From Fusibacter_C sp942493125 (lineage in GTDB: Bacteria > Bacillota > Clostridia > Peptostreptococcales > Acidaminobacteraceae), in assembly GCA_942493125.1 (NCBI GenBank), contig OW818667.1:3162001-3226000 (forward strand): DNA of 64,000 nt, in the 5' to 3' direction. How positions within the stretch are numbered: position 1 is the stretch's first letter; the number at the start of each line of letters is the position of its first letter. The notes beneath the pieces are model-generated. The model worked only from the letters and a program-made list of their open reading frames with translations. It was not told the DNA's origin and did not search any database. The position numbers and the translations under genes are program-made. Shown piece after piece: positions 7,616 to 17,058 of this stretch.

Positions 7616-9970
7616 ATGATACGCCAAATCGACAACCTATTTTGGTTTAATACAGCGCATACGAGTTACATATTTGAAAAAACGAAATTCGGGCATTTGG
7701 AGCACATTTACTATGGCCCTCTATTAAGTCATGACGTGCATCCTGAAAAAACAGCGGAAGCGTTGAAACATAAAAGGTCGGTTCCAATCGGTTCCAGTGT
7801 GATATACGATCCATCAGATGATTTATATTGTTTGGATACACTTTGCCTAGAATGGTCGGGCATCGGCCAAGGCGATTTTAGATTCAGCCCAATAGAGATC
7901 AAAATGCCAGACGGCAGCTTTGTAAGCGACTTTGTCTATAAAAGCCATAGGGTGTGTGATGGCAATATAAAGCCTCAAACATTGCCATCGGCTTACGGAG
8001 ATGCAACTGATTGCATGACGCTTGAGATAACACTTGAGGACCGTTCCAATCAGATGATGGCGATGCTTTATTATACTGTTTACGATAAGACCGATGTCAT
8101 CACAAGGCGTGTGGTCTTAACCAACAATAACCTTGAAGGCTCGAAAGCTGTGATAAGGCGTGCACTGAGCATGATGGTCGATCTGCCCAATCGAAATTTT
8201 CAGATGACGACTTTTGATGGCGGATGGATCAAAGAAACGCATAAAAACAACCGATTCGTGACAGCTGGCATGCACGTCAATGCGTCTACGACTGGCAACA
8301 GCTCAAATCGACACAACCCAGGTTTTCTTTTATCAGAATGTGACGCTACAGAAGAAAATGGCTGGGTATATGGCTTCAATCTCATCTATAGCGGCAACCA
8401 CTTTGGCAGTGTCGAACTAAGCAACAACGATTTAGTAAGGGTGACGCTTGGTATCAATAGCCACTGTTTTGAGTGGACGATTGACCAAGGTGAAGCCTTT
8501 GAAACGCCAGAAGTGGTGATGACATTTAGCGATGAGGGCTTCAACGGCGTAAGCCATCATATGCATGATTTTATCAATTATCATATCGTTCGAGGTGAGT
8601 GGAAGGGCAAAGAAAGACCAGTCCTATGCAACAACTGGGAAGCGCATTTTTTCGATTTTGACGAGGGAAAATTGATCGCTTTGGCAAAACAAGCCAAAAA
8701 ATTAGGTGTTGAGCTGTTTGTTCTCGACGATGGTTGGTTTGGAAAAAGAGATGACGATCATGCAGGTCTTGGCGATTATACGGTCAATAAGAAAAAGCTA
8801 CCAAAAGGACTCAAATCATTTTCAGAAAAGCTCAAAAATATGGGGCTGTCTTTTGGCCTTTGGTTTGAACCTGAGATGGTCAATATGGACAGTGACCTTT
8901 ATCGGGCACATCCTGAATATGCGGTGACGATACCGGGTAAAAAACCGACTTTAGGCAGGCACCAACTCGTACTCAATTTATGTATGCCTGACGTTCAGGC
9001 TTATATCGTAGAATCCGTGTCAAAAATACTGGATGAGGCAGACGTATCATATGTCAAATGGGATATGAACCGGCACATGAGCGATGTGTTTTCAGCATCC
9101 CTTGTGAATCAAGGTGAATTTTATCACAGGTATATGCTTGGTCTCTATTCAGTACTCGACAGAATTTTTAGACCACGGCCGCATATTTTACTTGAAAGCT
9201 GTTCGAGTGGCGGCAATCGATTTGATTTAGGTATGCTCTGCTACTCACCTCAAATATGGGCGTCAGACAATACCGATCCCATTGAGCGCTTGAAAATACA
9301 AGTCGGTCTTTCTTATCTGTATCCGCCATCGACGATGGGGGCTCATGTGTCTTCAGCACCGCATCAACAGACACTTAGGGAAACACCGCTATCCACGCGA
9401 TTTAATGTCGCCGCATTTGGTTGTCTAGGTTATGAGATGGACTTGAAATACTTGTCAAAAGTTGAGCGCGCGGAAGTAAAAGCTCAGATTGACTACTATA
9501 AAACCCATCGACAAACGCTACAGTTCGGCAGATTTAGCCGCATAATATCGACTAAGCCCAACAAAGTATTTTGGCAAGTCGCAGAAAGGGATGGCAGCAA
9601 AGTCATCTCAGGCCTCTTCCAGACGATGGCATCAGCTAGTGAAGGGTTTGATCGACTGAAAATTCTAGGACTGAATCCTGAGGCGCAGTACAGCATTGTT
9701 ACGAAGCCACAAAATCTATACGTCGAGCGTTTTGGAGAGCTTGTGAAACACATCTTACCGGTGTCTTTAAACCCTGACGGTGCAATTTTACGCTTCGCAA
9801 ATCGCGTGTACAGTCTAAGTGATGCCGTTGAGTCCTACGAATGTCAAGGCCGTGCGCTTGAAAGTGGGATACTCTTAGCTAATCAGTTCGTGGGAACTGG
9901 CCACAACGCACAGATAAGGGTTCTAGGCGATTTTGGCTCGTCTTTATATTTAACACAAAAATTAGATTAG
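7616..9970 (+). CDS. Alpha-galactosidase, glycoside hydrolase family 36
   Basis: A 784-residue cytoplasmic enzyme that removes terminal alpha-1,6-galactose from melibiose, raffinose-type sugars or galactomannan fragments. The order is an N-terminal beta-sandwich (residues ~1-330), a TIM barrel (~340-670) and a C-terminal beta domain. LDDGWFG (about 374-380) and FGLWFEPEMV bind substrate; KWDMNR contains the nucleophile Asp483, and WASDNTD holds the acid/base Asp551, matching the spacing in characterised GH36 enzymes. No signal peptide. The start has GAGGAGG upstream. It is followed after 53 bases by a sugar carrier, with no terminator between, so the pair forms an uptake-and-hydrolysis operon. 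No dedicated regulator is visible. Confidence 0.95.
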   Translation: MIRQIDNLFWFNTAHTSYIFEKTKFGHLEHIYYGPLLSHDVHPEKTAEALKHKRSVPIGSSVIYDPSDDLYCLDTLCLEWSGIGQGDFRFSPIEIKMPDGSFVSDFVYKSHRVCDGNIKPQTLPSAYGDATDCMTLEITLEDRSNQMMAMLYYTVYDKTDVITRRVVLTNNNLEGSKAVIRRALSMMVDLPNRNFQMTTFDGGWIKETHKNNRFVTAGMHVNASTTGNSSNRHNPGFLLSECDATEENGWVYGFNLIYSGNHFGSVELSNNDLVRVTLGINSHCFEWTIDQGEAFETPEVVMTFSDEGFNGVSHHMHDFINYHIVRGEWKGKERPVLCNNWEAHFFDFDEGKLIALAKQAKKLGVELFVLDDGWFGKRDDDHAGLGDYTVNKKKLPKGLKSFSEKLKNMGLSFGLWFEPEMVNMDSDLYRAHPEYAVTIPGKKPTLGRHQLVLNLCMPDVQAYIVESVSKILDEADVSYVKWDMNRHMSDVFSASLVNQGEFYHRYMLGLYSVLDRIFRPRPHILLESCSSGGNRFDLGMLCYSPQIWASDNTDPIERLKIQVGLSYLYPPSTMGAHVSSAPHQQTLRETPLSTRFNVAAFGCLGYEMDLKYLSKVERAEVKAQIDYYKTHRQTLQFGRFSRIISTKPNKVFWQVAERDGSKVISGLFQTMASASEGFDRLKILGLNPEAQYSIVTKPQNLYVERFGELVKHILPVSLNPDGAILRFANRVYSLSDAVESYECQGRALESGILLANQFVGTGHNAQIRVLGDFGSSLYLTQKLD

Positions 9971-10023
9971 GTCATTACGACATATTTGCAGCAATAAAAA
10001 TTAGCAATAGGGGGATGTTTGCC

Positions 10024-11400
10024 ATGCATAAACTCAGAAATCGATACGCTTTTGGACTTGGGACCATCGGACGAGATATGCTGTATTCACTTGAGAGCAT
10101 GTACTTGATCTATTATTTGACAGATGTACTGGATCTGCCCACTTCAACAATGTGGTGGATCACAGCGGTTCTATTTGTAGCAAGGATATTCGATGCGTTC
10201 AACGATCCTATTATGGGCGTTATCGTCGACAACACGCATGGCAAATATGGAAAGTTTAAACCTTGGATTGCGATTGGTGCGCTTGGTACGGGCATCGTCA
10301 CCATCTTGATGTTCACCGATTTTGGATTGACGGGCAGCACCTATGTCATGTTATTTGCCATCATCTACGTCCTGTGGGATATTTCGTTTACTGCAAATGA
10401 CATCGGATATTGGTCAATGCTGCCATCACTCAGTCTCGATCAGAAAGAGCGCGAGAAGATTGGCGCTTTTGCGAGAATCTGCGCCAATATTGGTCTGTTT
10501 TTTGTGGTTGTCGGTATCGTACCGATCACAAATGCCTTGGCAGAAGCACTGGGTAGCATGACAAAGGCTTATTTCGCCTTTACAGTCATGATCGTTTGCA
10601 TCATGTGGATTGGACAGTTGATCACGCTATTTGGCGTCAAAGAAGTCGCTCAAACAGGTGTCAAACATGAAAATACGACATTAAGACAAATGGTTGGCGT
10701 CATCTTTAAAAACGATCAGCTCCTGTATACAGCAATCTCTATGGCTTTATTCATGATTGGCTATGTCACGACGACGAGCTTTGGCATCTACTTCTTTAAA
10801 TACGCTTACGGCGATGAAAATATGTATTCGATCTTTGCCTTGATTTTAGGCATATCACAGCTTGTTGCACTTGTGATTTTCCCTATGATCAGCAAAGTGT
10901 TGAAGCGAAACGACTTCTATCTTATGGCGACCGTATTGGTCATTCTCGGTTATGTCGTTTTCTTCTTTGCACCAAATACATCGATGCTGCTTATCGGTAT
11001 TGCGGGCATCCTTATGTTTATAGGAGAGGCTTTTATTCAACTTTTAATGCTCATGTTTTTAGCGGACACTGTGGAGTATGGTCATTGGAAACTCGGCAAG
11101 CGCAACGACAGCGTTACATTTTCACTGCAGCCTTTTATCAACAAGATGGGCGGTGCCGTGGCTACAGGGATCGTCGGCGCCATCGTCATCCTATCGGGCA
11201 TCAAAGAGGCTAACTCAGCAGCAGATGTGACTGAAGGTGGCCTCCTCATGATGAAGACGGCGATGCTCGTCTTTCCACTTTTCTGCATATTGGCAGGCTA
11301 CCTCGTTTACCGAGCAAAATATAAAATCGATGAAGTCATGTATGCAAAAATCATCCGTGAGCTTGAAGAACGCGGCGAGTTGATTGAGACGCAAACCTAA
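10024..11400 (+). CDS. Glycoside:cation symporter of the GPH family (MelB-like)
   Basis: A 458-residue, roughly 12-helix membrane carrier. The N-terminus LRNRYAFGLGTIGRDMLYSL followed by MYLIYYLTDV, and the loop FDAFNDPIMGVIVDNTHGKYGKFKPWI (described in part; residues ~57-83), are the classic GPH signature, with the two Asp residues used for cation coupling in MelB. EYGHWKLGKRNDSVTFSLQPFINKMG (in part) is the conserved late loop. It most likely imports alpha-galactosides with Na+ or H+ for the adjacent GH36 enzyme; the substrate is inferred from context. AGGGGG supports ATG 10024; ATG 10015 would have no room for a ribosome site. Confidence 0.93.
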   Translation: MHKLRNRYAFGLGTIGRDMLYSLESMYLIYYLTDVLDLPTSTMWWITAVLFVARIFDAFNDPIMGVIVDNTHGKYGKFKPWIAIGALGTGIVTILMFTDFGLTGSTYVMLFAIIYVLWDISFTANDIGYWSMLPSLSLDQKEREKIGAFARICANIGLFFVVVGIVPITNALAEALGSMTKAYFAFTVMIVCIMWIGQLITLFGVKEVAQTGVKHENTTLRQMVGVIFKNDQLLYTAISMALFMIGYVTTTSFGIYFFKYAYGDENMYSIFALILGISQLVALVIFPMISKVLKRNDFYLMATVLVILGYVVFFFAPNTSMLLIGIAGILMFIGEAFIQLLMLMFLADTVEYGHWKLGKRNDSVTFSLQPFINKMGGAVATGIVGAIVILSGIKEANSAADVTEGGLLMMKTAMLVFPLFCILAGYLVYRAKYKIDEVMYAKIIRELEERGELIETQT

Positions 11401-11442
11401 ATCTAAAAATAAAATTGACTTGGATATATTGCATTTTACTCA

Positions 11443-11509
11443 TTTATGAATAAAACGTTATAAAATCATAGGTTATTTGGCCCTCAGATTATGTTATACT
11501 ATCTGAGGG
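11443..11509 (+). promoter_or_regulatory. Putative control region of the dikinase-like gene, with inverted repeat
   Basis: CCCTCAGAT (11481-11489) and ATCTGAGGG (11501-11509) form a perfect 9-bp inverted repeat around an 11-base loop containing TTATACT, a possible -10. No T-run follows, so it is more operator-like than terminator-like. Just upstream, TTTATGAATAAAACGTT (11443-11459) nearly matches 15681-15698 upstream of the GAPDH-like gene. Confidence 0.4.
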
Positions 11510-11545
11510 TTAAAATATATCCCAGAAGACCATCGGGAGGTTGTC

Positions 11546-14500
11546 GTGTCATCATCATTTTCATCTAAAGCGCTTGAGGCCAATTTATTACAAACAAAGG
11601 TTGACACAGTTGTGATTCCGGAAGATCAACTTTGGTTTGGTGAGTTGTCTAAAGGCAATTGGGACATTTATAAGCGCACGCACGAGTTTTTGACAGAACT
11701 CAATCACACGCTCCGAAATGATACCTTCGTCATAGAAGCACTGCACGCAATCTGTTTGAACGACATCTGGTTTTATGAGTCGCATGAGGCCACAGATAAG
11801 GCTTTAGAAGTGATTTTGGACATCTTCACTGGTTTGTTTGAAACCGTTAAAGGTGAGTCGGAAAAAGACTTGCTCATAAAATGCCTTTTTATTTGCGTCG
11901 ATAAATTGGCATCATTAAGAATTTTTCCTACCCATATTATTTGGCGCGCAATAACTTTGATTCAAGATGATTTTGCAAAAGACAAACAAGGCTACATCCA
12001 AAATTCGAGATACTTCATTACTTATTTCGATCAAGTCGCTAGGCAGCAAGCGTTTGCTGAAGTGACGATGCGCCTTTCACGAGAGCTACTTGCAAGCTGT
12101 TACGACTATTGGCAAGAAACCACTCAGATTGAAGCATGGTATGCGTCGAAAAAGCAACTGTTACACGTTATGACCCTCGAATCCCTTCAAGTGATTGGCG
12201 CCTCTTTTTTTGATGCGCTTCGTGAATCCCTGAACAATGCAAAGGACTGGGACTCTTTACACGACTTGATGACATTCAATGATATTTCCAATTATTTCAG
12301 AAGTTTCACGAAAAAATTCGAATCGCACCATGAGACGATTCATTACTTATATTATCTCCTCAGATTGCCAGGAATGGCGCACTTTAAAAAGCACTTGCTA
12401 TACGATATGAACAGAAACCTCAGGTCGGTATTTATCGAACTTGAGGATGGCGACATTCGCGAATTCATCGATTTGATCCTAACTGAGTTCATGCAGCTCA
12501 AAGAAACGCAAAGCAGCACCGTGCTCGATTGCGTGCTGACACTTGGCAAAGAAATCATCCACACGGGCAACAAACAACATATCGGCTACTTTATCACAAG
12601 ACTCATACATTTCGGTTTTGAGCATCCGGGGTTGCCGACACTGAACGCCGACTGGCAGACGCGAATCAACGCGACGCATGTCAAGAGCATACGGACGTGG
12701 CTTGAGCTGATCGGTGCCGTACCTGGTGACATGCGAGAGCTTCTGGCTGCACTGATCGTGAATCTCAAACTGGGTGGTATTTTCATTTCCGACACGGATT
12801 TGTTTCAAAGAGATGTCACAAAGCTCCTCAACGCCGATATAGAACCAGTTTATAGAGAGATCAAGCAACTGGCAAAGATCTTCCCAATATACTTTAGGGA
12901 CATCGGAGCTGAGGGCAAACTTCGGGATTACTCTACAGCAGTGGATGAGTTGTCCATGCGCAAAGATAGATTGATCCATTTCTTGCGAAAGCAGATTCAT
13001 ACTGAAAGCAACAACACACATATCAAATTGACAAAGCGCATCATAAGGTATTGGCACAGCCAAGACAGTCACTATCTAAACGGACTGTTGCCCAACGACG
13101 TAAAAGTATGGCTTGGGACTGAACCGGAATACATCAGTGGCGTCCATCACATTTTGACGATTCTTCGGGAGCGCACTGGCAAGGACGATTCTGGACTATT
13201 TAGCCTTGGCATCGAAGCCATTGAAAATGCAATCCTTGCAATCGCATATGAGGGCAATGCACTCAGCAAACGAGAATTTGACCGCGACAAAAATCGCGTT
13301 TTAAATCTCTACCGCGTCTATTTTTTAATCTTAGAAAAATACGCATTGGAATCGGAAGACATCATCTGTACGTTAACTGAAAACAGTATTTTCGAACGTG
13401 AAAACCTAGTCGATCTCGAGAATTTACTGAACACTGGCAACCACAAGGACGCTTTGAAAGCGATTTATCGCTTGATGGCGCAGCTTAAAGCGCGTATTTT
13501 GGATAAGACAGAGAGCAAGGGCTATGAAAATATCTTTTTCAAACGCCATGTAGCGGCTGGTATCCCTTCAATGTACGGGCAGTATATCGAACCAAAATTT
13601 GAAGCGTTAGGCCTCATCTATCGACTTGAAAAAACGGCATCCAAACTTATGGAGCGCGCTATTAGAACCATTAACCTCAACTATATCACTGCGAAAACAC
13701 TTGGACAGATTTACGAAATCCTTGAACTGTTCAAAGAGGGCATGGCACTCGACGGCATCGTAAACGAAGCGTTCAACTCGAGGCTCAACATGTACAAGTT
13801 CAGTTTGACATCACCGAGTTTTTCGTATGATCAATACGTCAACATTTTCCAGTTCATGGCGCGCGACATCAAGAGCATTATCGATGAGTATTTTATCGAA
13901 GTGTATGAAAGACCACTTAAGATCATAGCCCCACAAATTGAAGCAGTTTATTCTAATCAATCGGCAGATGCAGCTCAGAAGAGTCCTGTAGATCAGTCTC
14001 TTGCTTATCAGATGTTATCCGAGCGCTTTTATAGAGACAACCTTTACACGGCATTTTTGGTTCAAGATCTGGATCAATTGATCATCGAAGTCTTAGGGAC
14101 TTTGGATGCGATGCGCAAGACTTATAAAGCGGACATGATTCAGAACATGATGACTTACAATCCTAACACTGTCATTACGGCGCTTGATGTAACGACGCCT
14201 GAGATTGACAACCCAGTTTTTCTAGGCACTAAAGCCTTTTTTATGAAGAGGTTGTTCGAACTGGGATTTCCAATACCGCGAGGATTTGTTCTCACAACAG
14301 AAGTATTCAGGCATAAAGAGACGATCACGAAGCATAAGTTTATTAAAAAAGAACTGGATGCCATGATTCTGAAGCAACTAAAGCGACTCGAAAAAAGTAC
14401 AGGCAAGCGATTTGGCGACCCTGAAAAGCCACTATTCGTATCAGTACGGTCAGGCTCTACATTTTCGATGCCAGGTGCGATGCGGACCTTTTTAAACGTC

Positions 14501-15664
14501 GGCATGAACACAGAAATCGCTGAAAGCTATAGTCAGCAGAAAGATAACGCCTGGACGTCTTGGGATAGCTTCAGGCGGTTTTTGCAGAGCTGGGGTATGG
14601 CAAATGGCGTTGAACGCGACGTCTTTGAACAAATCATGAAAGCGCACAAGCATCAATACGGCGTGAAACTTAAGGCTGAATTTACGGGCATTCAGATGAA
14701 AACAGTCACTCTAGCCTATAAGGTAGCTCTAGAAGAGCAAGGTATCTACGTCGAGACAAATCCTCTAAAACAACTCAATCAAGCGATCTATAGTGTGATT
14801 GATTCATGGTTTTCAAGTAGCGCAAAGACATATAGAGATCATATGGAGATCGCAGAAGAGTGGGGCACCGCTATTTTAGTGCAACAAATGGTGTTAGGCA
14901 ACAAATCGCATCAGTCCGGTACTGGCGTCGTCTTTACAAACAGCCCATTCAATGAGTCATCAGGGATTCACCTCTTTGGCGATTATGTGAGATGCAGTCA
15001 AGGTGAAGATGTTGTCTCAGGGCTCGTCAACACGCTTGCAATCAGTGAAAGCCAGCGTAAACTCAGCAAACAGGAACGCTTTGGATCGCTCGAAGGCGAT
15101 TTTCCTCAGATCTATCGCGAACTCAGCAAACTCGCTGCCAAGCTGATTGAACAGCACGGGTTTGTGCACCAAGAGATTGAGTTCACATTTGAATCGGAAG
15201 CACCTGAAGATTTGTATATCCTGCAGATTCGCAATCAAAAACTCAAAAAGAAAAAAGTGGACGAATCCACTATGGTTATATTTGATAAAGGGGCACTTGT
15301 CGGCAGAGGTATCGGTGTGAATAGTGGCCTAATAACTGGATATGTCGCATTTGATGCAGAAGATATCCACATGTTGAAAGCCAAATTTGAAGATGCCAGC
15401 GACCGAATTATCCTCATAAGGCCGTATACGGTACCTGACGATATTCCGCTCATCTTCGCAGCAGATGCATTGGTAACCGCAAAGGGCGGCATAACCTCAC
15501 ATGCCGCTGTAACGGCAGCCGGTCTAGGCAAGGTCTGTATCGTGAACTGCAGGGCACTTACCATTGACGAGAATGAGAAATCGTGTTCGTTTGACGGAGA
15601 GCTGTTCAAAGTAGGCGACAAAATGACGCTAGATGGCTATTTAGGCAACATTTATCGCAGTTAA
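11546..15664 (+). CDS. PPDK-like dikinase lacking the PEP/pyruvate barrel, with large novel N-terminus
   Basis: A 1372-residue protein. The last third is recognisable: an ATP-binding PPDK N-terminal-type domain (residues ~890-1235) with VSVRSGSTFSMPGAMRTFLN around residue 966 (compare SVRSGA..SMPGMMDT in pyruvate phosphate dikinase), GTGVVFTNSP and YILQIRNQK, then a mobile phosphohistidine domain (about 1250-1372) with GGITSHAA, putting the carrier His at 1319. The TIM barrel that transfers phosphate to pyruvate is absent: the protein ends ~50 residues after the His. Residues 1-850 are soluble, helical and unrecognised; by analogy with rifampicin phosphotransferase and glucan water dikinase, this part could bind the real phosphate acceptor. 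GTG 11546 has GGGAGG at proper spacing. It is followed by a GAPDH-like gene, hinting at a joint role in central carbon metabolism. Confidence 0.85.
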   Translation: MSSSFSSKALEANLLQTKVDTVVIPEDQLWFGELSKGNWDIYKRTHEFLTELNHTLRNDTFVIEALHAICLNDIWFYESHEATDKALEVILDIFTGLFETVKGESEKDLLIKCLFICVDKLASLRIFPTHIIWRAITLIQDDFAKDKQGYIQNSRYFITYFDQVARQQAFAEVTMRLSRELLASCYDYWQETTQIEAWYASKKQLLHVMTLESLQVIGASFFDALRESLNNAKDWDSLHDLMTFNDISNYFRSFTKKFESHHETIHYLYYLLRLPGMAHFKKHLLYDMNRNLRSVFIELEDGDIREFIDLILTEFMQLKETQSSTVLDCVLTLGKEIIHTGNKQHIGYFITRLIHFGFEHPGLPTLNADWQTRINATHVKSIRTWLELIGAVPGDMRELLAALIVNLKLGGIFISDTDLFQRDVTKLLNADIEPVYREIKQLAKIFPIYFRDIGAEGKLRDYSTAVDELSMRKDRLIHFLRKQIHTESNNTHIKLTKRIIRYWHSQDSHYLNGLLPNDVKVWLGTEPEYISGVHHILTILRERTGKDDSGLFSLGIEAIENAILAIAYEGNALSKREFDRDKNRVLNLYRVYFLILEKYALESEDIICTLTENSIFERENLVDLENLLNTGNHKDALKAIYRLMAQLKARILDKTESKGYENIFFKRHVAAGIPSMYGQYIEPKFEALGLIYRLEKTASKLMERAIRTINLNYITAKTLGQIYEILELFKEGMALDGIVNEAFNSRLNMYKFSLTSPSFSYDQYVNIFQFMARDIKSIIDEYFIEVYERPLKIIAPQIEAVYSNQSADAAQKSPVDQSLAYQMLSERFYRDNLYTAFLVQDLDQLIIEVLGTLDAMRKTYKADMIQNMMTYNPNTVITALDVTTPEIDNPVFLGTKAFFMKRLFELGFPIPRGFVLTTEVFRHKETITKHKFIKKELDAMILKQLKRLEKSTGKRFGDPEKPLFVSVRSGSTFSMPGAMRTFLNVGMNTEIAESYSQQKDNAWTSWDSFRRFLQSWGMANGVERDVFEQIMKAHKHQYGVKLKAEFTGIQMKTVTLAYKVALEEQGIYVETNPLKQLNQAIYSVIDSWFSSSAKTYRDHMEIAEEWGTAILVQQMVLGNKSHQSGTGVVFTNSPFNESSGIHLFGDYVRCSQGEDVVSGLVNTLAISESQRKLSKQERFGSLEGDFPQIYRELSKLAAKLIEQHGFVHQEIEFTFESEAPEDLYILQIRNQKLKKKKVDESTMVIFDKGALVGRGIGVNSGLITGYVAFDAEDIHMLKAKFEDASDRIILIRPYTVPDDIPLIFAADALVTAKGGITSHAAVTAAGLGKVCIVNCRALTIDENEKSCSFDGELFKVGDKMTLDGYLGNIYRS

Positions 15665-15680
15665 ATGTATTCTTTTCAGT

Positions 15681-15711
15681 TTTATGAATCATAACGTTGT
15701 ACATTAGTACA
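15681..15711 (+). promoter_or_regulatory. Putative control element upstream of the GAPDH-like gene
   Basis: TTTATGAATCATAACGTT (15681-15698) nearly repeats the element upstream of the dikinase-like gene, and is followed by the small inverted repeat TGTAC-ATTA-GTACA (15698-15711). Shared control of the two genes is an inference. Confidence 0.35.
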
Positions 15712-15748
15712 CGATGAATAAAAAGCATAATTTAAAGGAGGCACAAAA

Positions 15749-17014
15749 GTGGAAGGGTATCAACAAAACAAATTACAAAACGAGAGATTATTAGGGATCA
15801 ATGGAATCGGACGAATCGGTAAATTGACACTTTGGAACCATTTGAACATGAAGCACTTTGACGGCATTGTCATCAACGCTGGACGCGAAATCGGAAAGAG
15901 CATGGAAGACGTGATGCACTATTTATCTACAGACTCAACTTACGGCAGCATCGATCGTTTTATGTATGGTTTTTCTGGAAAATCATGTGATGTCAAAATC
16001 ATCGATCGCGAGAAACGTATCCTTGAGATGAATGGTATGACGGTAAAAATATTGACTAAGGCTAGAAATCCAAGAGATATTGAATGGAATAATGAAGGCG
16101 TAAGAGTCGTCGTCGATTGTACGGGCGTATTCTTAGACCCGACAGTGCCATCTGACCATCCTAAAGGCAGCCTCCGAGGTCATATCGAAGCAGGCGCTGA
16201 GAAAGTCATCTTGAGTGCACCGTTCAAAATCAAAGATTCATCGCAAAAAATGCCAGAAGACAGCGGTATGTTTGTCTTCGGCATCAACCATACAAAATAC
16301 GATCCAATGAAACATCACATCTTATCTGCGACGAGCTGTACGACAACTGGACTTTCGCATATGATGAAACCACTCGTCACCAATGAGGAGACATCACGTA
16401 TCGTAACAGCGTCAATGACGACAGTCCATGCGGCGACGAACAACCAAAGTATCCTCGATGCGCCACCTAGCGCAGGAACGAGCGACCTCAGAAAAGAAAG
16501 ATCGCTCTTCAACAACATTATTCCAACGAGTACAGGTGCAGCAATCGCACTTGAAGAAGTCATGCCTGAGATCAAGAGCATCGGCTTCATGGCAGATTCA
16601 ATCCGCATTCCGACGAGTACCGTCTCTTTGATCTCTTTAAATCTTACATTCCATACGACGCTGACTGATAATGGAGAACCAGTGATCAATAAAGCGTTCA
16701 TCAACAACCTTTACAAAAATGCCAGTGAAGGCGCACAAAAGGGTCTCCTTTACTTCAGTGAGACACAGAATGTCTCTTCTGATCTCATGGGCATGCAAGC
16801 GGCGATCGTCATTGAAGGTCAAGAAAACCATACGCGAACTGGTTTCTTACCGGTCGACCATAAAACGTTGAATCGCCTTGGCATTGAAGTGACACAGGAC
16901 GCCAATCTGCCAGTGACACATGCCAAAATATTTGGCTGGTATGACAATGAATTTGGCAGCTATGTCAACTGCTTAGGCAAATTGACGCAGTTTGTGGAGA
17001 AAAATCTCATATAA
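15749..17014 (+). CDS. Glyceraldehyde-3-phosphate dehydrogenase-like protein (divergent, long)
   Basis: A 421-residue GAPDH homologue, about 85 residues longer than normal. GINGIGRIGK (residues ~17-26) is the Rossmann loop. ATSCTTTGL holds the catalytic Cys197 in place of the usual ASCTTNCLAP, so the Asn after CTT is Thr. TTVHAATNNQ supplies the catalytic His region, and NNIIPTSTGAA is nearly canonical, although the following Lys is replaced by Ile. The Asp that normally selects NAD (IND) reads INA, so NADP use is possible. The arginine-rich phosphate loop (WRGGR) reads LRKERSL. The protein may be a second, specialised GAPDH or act on another aldehyde phosphate. GTG 15749 has AAAGGAGG upstream. 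It follows the dikinase-like gene by 84 bases. Confidence 0.85.
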   Translation: MEGYQQNKLQNERLLGINGIGRIGKLTLWNHLNMKHFDGIVINAGREIGKSMEDVMHYLSTDSTYGSIDRFMYGFSGKSCDVKIIDREKRILEMNGMTVKILTKARNPRDIEWNNEGVRVVVDCTGVFLDPTVPSDHPKGSLRGHIEAGAEKVILSAPFKIKDSSQKMPEDSGMFVFGINHTKYDPMKHHILSATSCTTTGLSHMMKPLVTNEETSRIVTASMTTVHAATNNQSILDAPPSAGTSDLRKERSLFNNIIPTSTGAAIALEEVMPEIKSIGFMADSIRIPTSTVSLISLNLTFHTTLTDNGEPVINKAFINNLYKNASEGAQKGLLYFSETQNVSSDLMGMQAAIVIEGQENHTRTGFLPVDHKTLNRLGIEVTQDANLPVTHAKIFGWYDNEFGSYVNCLGKLTQFVEKNLI

Positions 17015-17058
17015 TCCAGCTATAGGCATTGAATCACATTTTCCATGCTATTTACACG

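Noticed and set aside
12479..13072. A 197-residue minus-strand open frame inside the dikinase-like gene
   Set aside because: It lies wholly opposite a well-supported long gene, has no ribosome site and no recognisable domain; it is an antisense shadow.
11546..15664. Naming the dikinase-like gene ppdK or ppsA
   Set aside because: The ATP-binding and His domains are PPDK-like, but the PEP/pyruvate barrel is missing, so the enzymatic name would be wrong.
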